Part shown: one piece after another, positions 1 through 7,658 of the stretch | How the letters are laid out: each line of letters begins with the position of its first letter | Numbering within the stretch: position 1 is the stretch's first letter | Source of the DNA: CAVOXO01 sp963700425 | GTDB lineage: Bacteria > Actinomycetota > Acidimicrobiia > Acidimicrobiales > Microtrichaceae | Direction of reading: 5' to 3' | Assembly (NCBI GenBank): GCA_963700425.1 | Contig: CAVOXO010000004.1 | Span: 1 to 14,712, forward strand | Length of the DNA: 14,712 nucleotides | Notes under the pieces: generated by a model | Told to the model about the DNA's origin: nothing | The model's input: only the letters and a program-made list of their open reading frames with translations | Database searches by the model: none | Position numbers and translations under genes: made by a program

Positions 1-1142
1 GCCATGGTGTTGAAGCCCGGGAGCTGACCCTCGTGGTAGGTGAGGCGGACGTCGCCGAAGCGGAGCTGTCCGATGCCGTAGCCGTAGAGGGCCTTGGGTT
101 CCTCGGGCTGCATCACCTGGATGCTGTCGTTCCACACCTGGCGGGTGTCGTCGTCGAACACCTCACCGCGGTTCAGGGCGCGGATCCACGCCATCAGGTC
201 GTCCGCGGTGGACACCACACCGCCGGCCGCCCATGACCAGCTCGGGCTCTGCTCGGTGACGTCGTTCGGCTGGAGCGTTCCGGCCTCGGCCGCGGCCCGC
301 TCCTCCGCCGTCAGCGGCGCATCGGAGACCTGCAAGGGGCCGTACTGGTAGCCACGCGAGGACGGGTCGGGCAGACCGAAGGTGGTGGCGTCGGGCAGGA
401 ACGTGTCGTCGAGGCCCAGCGGCACGAAGAGGCGATCGGAGTAGATCGCGGCGAGCGGCTTGCCGTCGAGCTTCTCGGCGACGAGGCCGAGCAGGATCGT
501 GTTGGTGTTGGAGTAGTCGTAGCCCTCACCGGGTGGGAACTCCATCGGCTCGGCGAAGGCGAGGTCGAGGAGGTCCTGGGGGGTGAAGATGTGGGTGGGG
601 TCGGCCCCGAAGGTGGTCCTGAACCCTTCGGTGTCGAGGTAGTTGTGCAGGCCGGTGCGCATCTCCAGGAGCTGAGCGATGGTGATGGTCGAACCCTCGG
701 GGACGCCGTCGACGTAGGCGCCGATGGTGTCGTCCAGCGCGAGCTCGCCCTCCTCGACGAGCTGCAGGATGACGGCGCCGGTCATGGTCTTGGTGACCGA
801 GCCGATGCGGAAGTGCGTCGACGACGTCGGGCGGGTCCTGCGCTCCGAGCATCGTGGTCCCGCTGCTCACCCGGTACGTGCCCGACGGCGTGGTGACGAG
901 AACCATCGCGCCGGGGACCAGCAGCGCCTCGGCCGTCTCGTCGACCGTGCGCTGCAGCGCCGCCTGGTCGATGGGGACGAGACCCGATGGTCCCGTCGTC
1001 GGAGGAGCCTCGGTCGTCGACGACGAGGACGAGGACGAGCAAGCTGCGGCCAGGAGCACGACGACGACCGCCGGCAGGAGGAGGTCGAGCGCACGGCGGC
1101 GGCGCGACGGCGGACGAGGGAGGACCGGATCGAGGGAGTCAT
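1..1142 (-). CDS. Serine beta-lactamase / DD-carboxypeptidase-like lipoprotein, partial and frameshifted
   Basis: Penicillin-binding-protein-like serine hydrolase, probably anchored outside the membrane and acting on peptidoglycan peptides or a related amide or ester. The three family motifs are readable on the minus strand: SVTK (SxxK, catalytic Ser and Lys; bases 789-800), YSN (YxN; 507-515) and HEGQLPGF (HxG; 12-35). The N-terminus has a hydrophobic stretch ending in LLAAAC followed by a Ser run, a lipoprotein signal. The 3' end lies outside the window. Two frame breaks are needed. One near 828-836 joins GAQDPP to HFRIGSVTK. One near 1085-1125 joins the ATG at 1142 to the signal peptide, whose own frame has no start codon. 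It starts 29 nt after the stop of M23 copy A, so the two are probably cotranscribed. Class C beta-lactamase, esterase and DD-peptidase cannot be told apart here. Confidence 0.85.
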
Positions 1143-1171
1143 CTGACCTGTTTCGGGGGATCGACGGACGG

Positions 1172-2471
1172 CTATGGCAGGGCGGGGAAGTCGACGACGC
1201 TGTAGATGCAGGGGGAGCTGGTCGGACTCGCGGGCCGGCGTTCGGGCCCGGTACGAGTCCGGTGACCGGGTCGATCGACCCGACGAAGGTGAAGGTGTCG
1301 ATCTCGAACGGGACGTTGTCCCCCGGGAAGGGCGCCGGTGACCGCTGCAACTGGAAGTGGAGGTGGGCCTCGCTGGTGTTGCCCGAGTTCCCGAGGCGCG
1401 CGATGACCTGCCCCGTGGCGACGTCGTCACCGACCTCCACCGTCGTCGAACCGGTCGCGAGGTGGAGGTAGGAGGCGTAGACCCCGTTGCCGATGTCGAT
1501 GATGACGACGTTGCCCCCGAGGTCGGCCACACCGATGCCGGTGGGCAGGTCCCCGGGCTCCGTCTCGGCGACACCGGACACCACCCGAACGACGGTTCCG
1601 TCGGCGACCGCCAGCACGGGGGCGTCGTAGGCGAGGTAGTCCTCGTTGCGGGTCGGATCACCCCGGAAGGTTCCGCCCACCCCGGACGCCAGCGCCGCCC
1701 GCTGAGCGGCGGCGTCGAGGGTCGTGTCCCACCGCTCCCAGTCGACGGCATAGCGCTCGGCGCCGTTGATCCGACCCGCCACCGGGAGGATCACGTTGCG
1801 GTGGTTGCTGTACCCGCAGCATGCGTCGCCGGCGAACCAGTCGGGGCCGGCGAGGGGCGGCCCGATGACCACCGGGGACTCGGCGCTGGTGGTCACCGGC
1901 CCGCCGATGACCGAGGCGGATTCGCCGGTGGGCCAGAGCGCCCCGAACCGGTTCTGGTACTCCGGGGCGAGGGGGGCGAACTCCGCGGTCAGCCGATGCA
2001 CGACCGACGACGGCACGTCGGCGCGGCTGTCGTACACGTCGTCCACCAGGACGACCGCCGTCCGACCCGGCGGGATCTCGGGATTCGGCGCCAGGTCCAT
2101 GAGCACGATCGTCAGATCGGCGAGGTCGTCCGCCTCGACGGTGGAGACCACCTCGCCGTCGGGCCCGCCGGCCAGCGTCTCGAGCCGGGTGAGCGTGGCC
2201 GCCCGCGGCGAGAAGTTCAGCACCTCGAGCTCGTACACCACGTGGACCTTGCCGTCGGTGCCCGTCACCGGGATCGGGTCCGGCGTCACCCCTGCGACGA
2301 CCAACGGCGTCAGGGCGTCGACATCGGTCGGGTAGCCGACGGGGACGCCACCCCGCGGGTCGGTCGTGGTCGGCGCCGAGTCGACGACGATCCATCGGAG
2401 CTCGACGACGTGCACCCGGCGAGGAGCACGAGGGACACGAGCGAGAGGAGGACGAGCCGGAGTCGCGGCAT
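1172..2471 (-). CDS. M23-family (LytM-like) lipoprotein, paralogue A, frameshifted
   Basis: Fourth and last copy of the tandem array in transcription order. The ATG at 2471 opens a lipoprotein signal, MPRLRLVLLSLVSLVLLAGC, then a Ser-rich linker. A frame break near 2385-2400 is needed to enter the body (VPVGYPTDVD onward). The beta-rich N-terminal domain (VYELEVLNFSPRAATLTRLE) is followed by CCGYSNHR, ERYAVDW, GNGVYASYLHL and AHLHFQLQ, the M23 core. The usual HxxxD is RxxxD here. Two further breaks within about 1200-1250 are needed to finish as QLPL..YSVVDFPALP with the stop at 1172, matching the other copies. Unlike D, C and B it lacks the shared leader peptide and the -10/ATG arrangement, and no good Shine-Dalgarno is visible. 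A role in envelope or peptidoglycan remodelling is inferred from the family. Catalysis is uncertain. Confidence 0.85.
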
Positions 2472-2564
2472 GGTGGTCGCTTTCGATGGAGGGTCGGATG
2501 CCGGGCAGAGGATGAGGGGGACGCGGCCCGGTGGGGACGTCGGGCGAGCGTGTCGGCTGTCCGA

Positions 2565-3885
2565 TCACGGCGCCGCCGGGAAGTCGACGACGCTGGCCTC
2601 GAGGGGGAGCTGGTTGGTGCGCGGGCCCGGGTCGGGGCCGGGGGTGAAACCCACGAACGGCACCGCGGTGAGGACCATCGACCCGGCGAAGGTGAAGGAG
2701 TCGATCTCGAACGGGACGTTGTCGCCGGTCACCGGCGCCGGGGAGCGCATCAGGTGGAAGTGGAGATGGGGCTCGGTGGTGTTGCCGGAGTTCCCGACCC
2801 GTCCGATGACCTGACCCCGAGTGACCTTGTCGCCGACCTTCACCGTGGCCCCGCCGGGCGGGAGGTGGGCGTAGAAGGCGTACACGCCGTTGCCGATGTC
2901 GAGCACGACGTGCGTTCCCACCCAGCTGCGCCGCGCTCAGGCCGGTGGGCACGACCTGGGGCGTCTCGTCGCGCGCGTCGGACGTCACCGTGACCACCGT
3001 TGCGTCGGCCACCGCCAGGAGTGGCTCGCCGTAGGCCCGATAGGACTCGTTCCTCGTCGGATCACCGTCAAAGGTGGGGAGGTACCCGGCGTCGATGGAG
3101 GCCTGCACCGCGGCAGCATCGAGGGTGAGGTCGGGCTTCACCCAGTCGACGGCGTAGCGCTCACCGAAGTTGATGCGCCCGCCGACCGGGAAGAACGCCC
3201 GGCGATGGGTGCTCGCCGCGCAGCAGCCGTTCCACGCGTACCAGCCCGAACCGGCGAGAGGCGGCCCGATCACCACGGGCGAGTCGGTGCTGATCGCCAT
3301 CGGTCCGCCGGTCGCGGTGACCGGTTGGCCGTCGAACGACGGCGCCCAGGCCTCGGCCAGCTCAGGGGTCGGCGGCCCGAACGTGGCGCTCAGGCGGTGG
3401 GCGACCGACGCGGGCACGTCGACGCGGCTGGCGTAGACATCGTCGACGAGGATCACCCCCGTGCCACCGGAGGGAATCGGGCCGCCCCGGGCGCCCAGGA
3501 CCACCAAGGTCTGCTCGGTGAGGGCCTCCCCTTCGAGCGTGCCCACGACCTCGCCGTCGGAACCCTCGGCAAGGGTCTCGAGCCGCGTCGGCGTCGCCTC
3601 CCGTGGCGAGAAGTTCAGCACCTCGAGCTCGTAGACCACGTGGACCTTGCCGTCGGTGCCCGTGACCGGGATCGGCTCCGGCGCCATCGCCGAGATCAAC
3701 AGCGGAGAGACCACATCGACGTCGGTCGGGTAACCGGCGAGGATGCCGCTGGGCGTGGCCCTCGTGGTCGGCATCGTCGACGTCGACGACCCTGACTCGG
3801 TGCCCGACGACGTACAACCGGCCGCCACCACCGCAACCACCACCACCGCAATCGATCGAACCAACGTCCGCCGCCGGCATGTCAT
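2565..3885 (-). CDS. M23-family (LytM-like) lipoprotein, paralogue B, frameshifted
   Basis: Third array copy. From the ATG at 3885 the protein begins MTCRRRTLVRSIAVVVVAVV and reaches a lipobox VAAGC, then a Ser/Thr linker and GYPTDVDVVSPLLIS. The beta-rich domain is followed by WNGCCAASTHRR, ERYAVDW, then GNGVYAFYAHL and PHLHFHLMR. A single indel near 2912-2922 breaks the frame just before VVLDIGNG; compared with copy A there is one extra base. The last residues are VVDFPAAP. The start at 3885 has a good GAGAGG-type ribosome site, but that site lies in a hairpin. An ATG at 3953 opens a peptide homologous to the N-termini of copies C and D, and its TGA overlaps this ATG. The true start may therefore be 3953, with another indel. 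As in its siblings, Arg replaces the first zinc His. Confidence 0.87.
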
Positions 3886-3953
3886 GCTTCACCTCTCGAT
3901 GAGGTGACGGCCGACCCTTTCGCACACAGACGATGCGATTTCCGATCGTCCAT
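3882..3953 (-). other. Leader ORF or displaced N-terminus of copy B (23 codons)
   Basis: The ATG at 3953 opens a 23-codon frame beginning MDDRKSHRLCAKGSAVTSSR, whose TGA overlaps the ATG of copy B (ATGA, 3885-3882). It resembles the peptide from ATG 5472 before copy C (MEDQKSTRPSEKESAVRSSG) and the in-frame N-terminus of copy D (MEARCVPRP...GRSSGW). Several B/C codon differences are synonymous, so this frame looks translated. In D the peptide is fused to the lipoprotein. In B and C one indel, or true translational coupling, would explain the separation. Confidence 0.5.
3889..3907 (-). promoter_or_regulatory. Hairpin covering the ribosome binding site of copy B
   Basis: On the minus strand, TCACCTC, a 5-nt loop and GAGGTGA form a perfect 7-bp stem that ends 3 nt before the ATG at 3885. 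The 3' arm is the Shine-Dalgarno itself, so the fold would hide it. Translation of the upstream leader frame, which runs through the hairpin, would open it. This fits translational coupling but is inferred from sequence only. Confidence 0.45.
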
Positions 3954-3965
3954 CGGCGGAGAGTA
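3951..3965 (-). promoter_or_regulatory. Putative leaderless promoter (-10) before copy B
   Basis: On the minus strand TACTCT (3960-3965) lies exactly 6 nt before the ATG at 3953-3951. Copies C and D have the same TAnnnT-N6-ATG arrangement. In high-GC actinomycetes a TAnnnT -10 this close to ATG places the transcript start at the initiation codon. I could not assign a convincing -35. Confidence 0.5.
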
Positions 3966-4048
3966 GCCCGGCGGAACAGGGCCATCGTTCGGGCCACCCG
4001 GACGATGGAGATCGGTCGACCACGCGAACCACCCGCGGCGACGACCTC

Positions 4049-4069
4049 ACCGGTGCGCGAGCACCCGGT
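4049..4069 (-). terminator. GC-rich hairpin after copy C
   Basis: ACCGGTGC and GCACCCGGT pair as an 8-bp stem with one bulged base and a 4-nt loop, about 20 nt beyond the stop of copy C. No T-run follows, so it is a weak terminator candidate or an RNA-processing hairpin. Confidence 0.3.
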
Positions 4070-4088
4070 GGCCATTTCCCCCGAACGA

Positions 4089-5444
4089 CTACGGCGCCGG
4101 CGGAAAGTCGACGACGCTGCGCGAGAGGGGCAGCTGGTTCGTTCGCGGCCCGGCGTTCGGCCCCGGCGTGAACACCTCGTCGGCATCGACCGAACCGACG
4201 AAGGTGAGGTCGTCGATCTCGAAGGGGACGTTGTCACCCGAGAGCCCCACCACCGCCCGCTGCAGCTGGAAGTGGAGATGCGGGCCGCTGGAGCCGCCCG
4301 CGTTCCCCAGTCGGCCGATGACCTGGCCACGGGTGACCTCGTCACCGATCTGCACAGTGGCCGTTCCGCGGCCGAGATGGTTGTAACGGGCGTAGACCCC
4401 GTTCCCGATGTCGATGACGACGAAGTTGCCGCCGAGCTCCGCGACAGGGATGCCGGTGGCCATGACCCCGGGCGTGGCGTTGTCGGGTATGTCGGACACG
4501 ACCGCCACGACGGTCCCGTCGGCGACTGCCAGCAGCTCCTCGCCGTAGGCCAGGTAGTCCTCGTTCCTCGCCGCCAAGACGTCCTCCACGCTCGTCGAGG
4601 GACCACCCGCCCTCAGGTATTTGCCGAACGGACCAGCCGTCAGGTCGACCCTCACCCAGTCGACGGCGAAGCGCTCCCCGCCGTTCAACCGGCCGGAGTA
4701 CGGCAACACCAGGCGGTGTGAGGGAGAGAGGCAGCAGGCCTGGGTCGCCAACCAGCCGGTGCCGGCGAGGGGCGGCCCGATCACCACCGGCGACTGGGTG
4801 CTGGTGTTCACCTGTCCACCGATCAGGGAGACGGGCTGGCCGGGGGGCCACAAGGCCGCGATCCGTCCCTCGTACTCTGGGGTGAGCGGAGCGAACGAGG
4901 CGCTCAGCCGGTGAGTGAACGACGCGGGGACGTCGGCGACGCTGTCATACACGCCGTCGACCAGGATCAACCCCGTCCGGCCCGGGGGGATCTCCGGGTT
5001 CGGCGAGAACGACGGATCCATGACCAGGATCGTCCGCGCCGCCAGGTCCTCACCCTCGACGTCGGCCACCACCTCGCCGTCAGGACCTCCGGAGAGTGTC
5101 TCCAGCCGGGTCAACGTTGCTGCCCGAGGCGAGTAGTTCAGCACCTCGAGCTCGTAGACCACGTGGACCTTGTCATCGGTCCCCGTCACGGGGATCGGGG
5201 CCGGCGGCAACGCGGTGATCACCAACGGCGACAAGGTGTCGACATCCGTCGGATACCCGACTGGGATACCGCCCCGCGGGTCGCTGGTGGTCGGCACCGT
5301 CGACGACCCCGACTCGGTGCTCGACGAGGTGCAGCCGGCCACCACCATCGCTGCCGCCATCACCACCGCAGCCACACCAACGACGACTGCGCCCTCGGTG
5401 GATCGCAGCCCGCCCCGACGACCTGACGGCCGACTCTTTCTCAC
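4089..5444 (-). CDS. M23-family (LytM-like) lipoprotein, paralogue C, intact frame
   Basis: The only array copy with one open frame through both domains (451 residues from GTG 5444). Residues 18-38 form a hydrophobic signal ending in VVAGC, so Cys38 is the predicted lipidated residue; a Ser/Thr-rich linker follows. Residues about 60-200 form a beta-rich domain (VYELEVLNYSPRAATLTRLE). The C-terminal M23 region has Cys237-Cys238, His243-Arg244, RxxxD (Arg258, Asp262), His356 (YNHL) and HLH (His389, His391), and ends VVDFPPAP. Active LytM-type endopeptidases have HxxxD and HxH as metal and catalytic residues. The second half is present here, but the first His is Arg. A start at ATG 5472 is likelier, because it carries the promoter and N-terminal peptide shared with D and B, but it needs one indel near 5405-5425. 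Probable role: envelope amidase or endopeptidase, or a catalytically dead regulator. Confidence 0.9.
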   Translation of the reverse strand: MRKSRPSGRRGGLRSTEGAVVVGVAAVVMAAAMVVAGCTSSSTESGSSTVPTTSDPRGGIPVGYPTDVDTLSPLVITALPPAPIPVTGTDDKVHVVYELEVLNYSPRAATLTRLETLSGGPDGEVVADVEGEDLAARTILVMDPSFSPNPEIPPGRTGLILVDGVYDSVADVPASFTHRLSASFAPLTPEYEGRIAALWPPGQPVSLIGGQVNTSTQSPVVIGPPLAGTGWLATQACCLSPSHRLVLPYSGRLNGGERFAVDWVRVDLTAGPFGKYLRAGGPSTSVEDVLAARNEDYLAYGEELLAVADGTVVAVVSDIPDNATPGVMATGIPVAELGGNFVVIDIGNGVYARYNHLGRGTATVQIGDEVTRGQVIGRLGNAGGSSGPHLHFQLQRAVVGLSGDNVPFEIDDLTFVGSVDADEVFTPGPNAGPRTNQLPLSRSVVDFPPAP

Positions 5445-5469
5445 TCGGACGAGTCGACTTCTGATCTTC

Positions 5470-5484
5470 CATCAGCCGACGGTA
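5470..5484 (-). promoter_or_regulatory. Putative leaderless promoter (-10) before copy C
   Basis: TACCGT (5479-5484, minus strand) lies exactly 6 nt before the ATG at 5472-5470, as in copies B and D. A GAAC tetramer sits 31 nt upstream of the hexamer, the same distance as in copy D. This suggests a shared upstream element rather than a standard -35. Confidence 0.5.
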
Positions 5485-5648
5485 GTCGTCCGCGACGCCG
5501 GCGATTCACCACGGTGTTCGCACGACGAACCTCGCCGTACTGACCGACCCCACGCCGACCAAGGGGCGCATCAGTGGTGAGGACGAAGAACGGAGTGGAT
5601 CATCGGGGGGGTCTCCTGGTCCGGCTACGAGCAGCATCGATCTGGCGG

Positions 5649-7000
5649 CTACGGGGCGGCCGGGAACTCCACGATGGAGTACCGGAGGGGCAGCTGGTTG
5701 GTGCGGGCCCCGGCGTTCGAGCCGGAGGCGAACCCGTCGAAGCCGGCGATCGACCCCGTGAACGTGAAGGTGTCGATCTCGAACGGGACGTTGTCGCCCG
5801 ACAGGATCGCCGGCGTCCTCTGCAACTGGAAGTGGAGATGGGCCTCGCTGGTGTTGCCCGAGTTCCCGAGGCGCCCGATGACCTGACCCCTGGTGACCGT
5901 GTCACCGACCGACACCGTCGGCGAGCCCGGCACCAGGTGGGTGTAGGAGGCGTAGACGCCGTCGCCGATGTCGATGATCGACGACGTTCCCGCCGTAGCT
6001 CCTCGAGCTCCAGCCCGGTCGAGCAGAACCTGGCGGTGTGGCGTCGGGCTCGTCGGACACCACCTTGACGACGGTCCCGTCGGCCACCGCCAGCAGCGGC
6101 TCGTCGTAGGCCAGGTAGTCCTCGTTGCGTCGTCGAGTCGCCACGGAACGTCGGAAGTCCCCCGGCCGCAAGGTCGGCGGACAGAGCGGCAGGGTCGAGC
6201 GTCGAGTCCCACCTGAACCAGTCGACGGCGAAGCGTTCCGCTCCGTTGATCCGGGCACCGACCGGCACCATCGCGCCGCGGTGCGGGCTGTACTCACAGC
6301 ACCCGTTGAAGGCCCACCAGTCCGCACCTGCCAGCGGCGGACCGATCACCACCGGCGACTCGGTGCTGGTGGTCACCGGGCCACCGATCAGCGACACGGA
6401 ATCGGGGTACGGCAGGCCCGCGTACGCCTCGTACGCAGGTGCGACCGCGCCGAACGTGGCATCCAACCGGTGGGTGAACGTCGGCGGCACGTCGTCACGG
6501 CTGTCGTACGCATCGTCGACCAGGATCAGGCCGGTCCCGCCGGCGGGGATCGGTTCACCCACAGGACCCGGGATCACGATCGTGCGTTCGGCCAGCGCGT
6601 CACCTTCGACCGTGGCCACGACCTCGCCGTCGGGTCCGCCGGCGAGGGTCTCCAGCCGGGTCAACGTGGCCACGCGGTGGCGAGAAGTTCAACACCTCGA
6701 GCTCGTAGACCACGTGAACCTTGCCGTCGGTCCCGGTCACCGGGATCGGAGCCGGCGCCAGCGCCGAGATGACCAACGAAGAGAGGCCGCCGTCCACGTC
6801 GGTCGGATACCCGACCGGGACACCGCCCGCGGATCGCTCGTGGTCGACGTCGGTGTCGATGCATCGGTGCTCGAGGACGTGCAACCGGCCGCCACCACCG
6901 CTACCGCCAACACAGCCACGCCCACAGCGGCGGTCCGCCAACCCGATGACCTGCCCGCCGGCGTTCTCGGACCCGGACGAGGCACGCACCGGGCTTCCAT
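5649..7000 (-). CDS. M23-family (LytM-like) lipoprotein, paralogue D, multiply frameshifted
   Basis: First array copy. The ATG at 7000 opens a 25-30-residue basic segment (MEARCVPRPGPRTPAGR) that runs in frame into a hydrophobic signal and lipobox VVAAGC, then a Ser/Thr linker. The body must be assembled from several frames. Breaks fall near 6825-6832 (before GGVPVGYPTDVD), 6665-6675 (before ATLTRLETL), 6125-6140 (before RNEDYLAY) and three or four more within about 5990-6060. The last piece reads IIDIGDGVYASYTHL, AHLHFQLQ and IVEFPAAP, with the stop at 5649. FNGCCEYSPHR and ERFAVDW match the other copies, again with Arg for the first zinc His. At 6825-6832 copy D has CCC where copies A and C have CCCC, which suggests sequencing error. 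The dense cluster in the M23 core could alternatively be real decay. Confidence 0.82.
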
Positions 7001-7012
7001 CGACAGAAGGTA
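6998..7012 (-). promoter_or_regulatory. Putative leaderless promoter (-10) before copy D
   Basis: TACCTT (7007-7012, minus strand) lies exactly 6 nt before the ATG at 7000-6998. No Shine-Dalgarno is present, which fits a leaderless message. GAAC lies 31 nt upstream of the hexamer, as in copy C. Confidence 0.5.
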
Positions 7013-7101
7013 GCCGACAATCACGGCGGCACCACCGCCCGCCGTTCGCGCCACGAAACGTGCGACGGCCGACCCACGGCGTCGACCACGGGGCGTGCCA
7101 G

Positions 7102-7107
7102 TACCGT
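7102..7107 (+). promoter_or_regulatory. Possible -10 before the DoxX-like gene
   Basis: TACCGT lies 8 nt before the ATG at 7116. It is the same hexamer as before copy C. It would give a nearly leaderless transcript divergent from copy D, and supports ATG 7116 over the in-frame GTG at 7095. Confidence 0.3.
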
Positions 7108-7115
7108 CGGGAGAC

Positions 7116-7568
7116 ATGTCCGTCGCTCCCCGCATCGACCCCGGCGACCCGAGGCCCACGAACGTCCAGGATGTCGTCCGAGTCCTCATGGGAGTCGGGC
7201 TGGTCGTCGCCGGCGCCGCCCACCTGACCTGGGCCCGCTCGGCGTTCCTCGCCCAGGTACCGGGCTGGGTGCCCGTCGACGCGGACCTCGTCGTGGTCGT
7301 GTCCGGCGTGGTCGAGATCGCCCTCGGCGCCTCGCTCGCGCTCCTGGCCCGCCACCGCGTGCTGCTCGGGTGGGTGACCGCGGCGTTCTTCGTCGCCGTG
7401 TTCCCGGGGAACGTCTCCCAGTTCGTCGACGGCGACGCTGCGTTCGGTCTCGACTCCGACCTGGCCCGAGCTGTGCGGCTCGTGTTCCAGCCGGTCCTCG
7501 TGGTCATGGCCCTGTGGTCGACCGGCGCCTGGTCCGCGTGGCGAGTCCGGCACGGAGCGCACGCGTGA
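7116..7568 (+). CDS. Small DoxX-like membrane protein
   Basis: 150-residue integral membrane protein with four predicted hydrophobic helices at about residues 20-37, 57-80, 85-103 and 123-141. The pattern AHLTWARSAFLAQVPGWVP, then SGVVEIALGASLALLA, then VFPGNVSQF and RLVFQPVLVV matches the DoxX-like family: helix-1 His, V-P-x-W-V-P loop, Glu in helix 2, F-P-G-N in helix 3. The biochemical role of this family is largely unknown; some members are linked to redox or membrane stress. The ATG at 7116 has a GGGAG just upstream; an in-frame GTG at 7095 is the alternative start. It diverges from M23 copy D across about 115 bp. Its stop is close to the following hydrolase lipoprotein, so the two may be cotranscribed. 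The frame is intact. Confidence 0.8.
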   Translation: MSVAPRIDPGDPRPTNVQDVVRVLMGVGLVVAGAAHLTWARSAFLAQVPGWVPVDADLVVVVSGVVEIALGASLALLARHRVLLGWVTAAFFVAVFPGNVSQFVDGDAAFGLDSDLARAVRLVFQPVLVVMALWSTGAWSAWRVRHGAHA

Positions 7569-7658
7569 CGACGTTCTCGACCACGAAGGCGACACCGCAG
7601 TTGACCGCGGTCGTCGCTCCAGCGGGACGAGCCGCGACAGCGGCGCAGGGTCCCCCCG

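Larger units (their letters stand above)
1172..7000 (-). repeat. Tandem array of four M23 lipoprotein paralogues
   Basis: Four head-to-tail copies (D, C, B, A) of about 1.3 kb each, separated by roughly 95-205 bp. All share the order: signal/lipobox, Ser/Thr linker, GYPTDVD, VYELEVLN, SPVVIGPPLAG, CC...HR, ER(Y/F)AVDW, DIG(N/D)GVYA, HLHF, GDNVPFEID. Some DNA segments are nearly identical between copies. For example, copies A and D differ at only about two bases over some 60 bp around 1350-1411 and 5820-5881. This points to duplication within this lineage with later divergence or gene conversion. Confidence 0.9.

Noticed and set aside
1357..2814. A 485-residue plus-strand open frame
   Set aside because: Antisense to M23 copies A and B, with His/Arg/Gly-rich shadow composition and no signal, helix or domain.
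526..3885. A single 1119-residue minus-strand protein spanning copy B, copy A and the serine hydrolase
   Set aside because: Frame breaks remove the true stops. Two internal lipoprotein signals and two complete M23 domains show that it is three separate genes read through in shifted frames.
3362..4606. A 414-residue minus-strand frame bridging copies C and B
   Set aside because: It is an out-of-frame reading of copy C, the intergenic region and the start of B. Its Arg/Ser-rich translation has no continuity with the M23 motifs.
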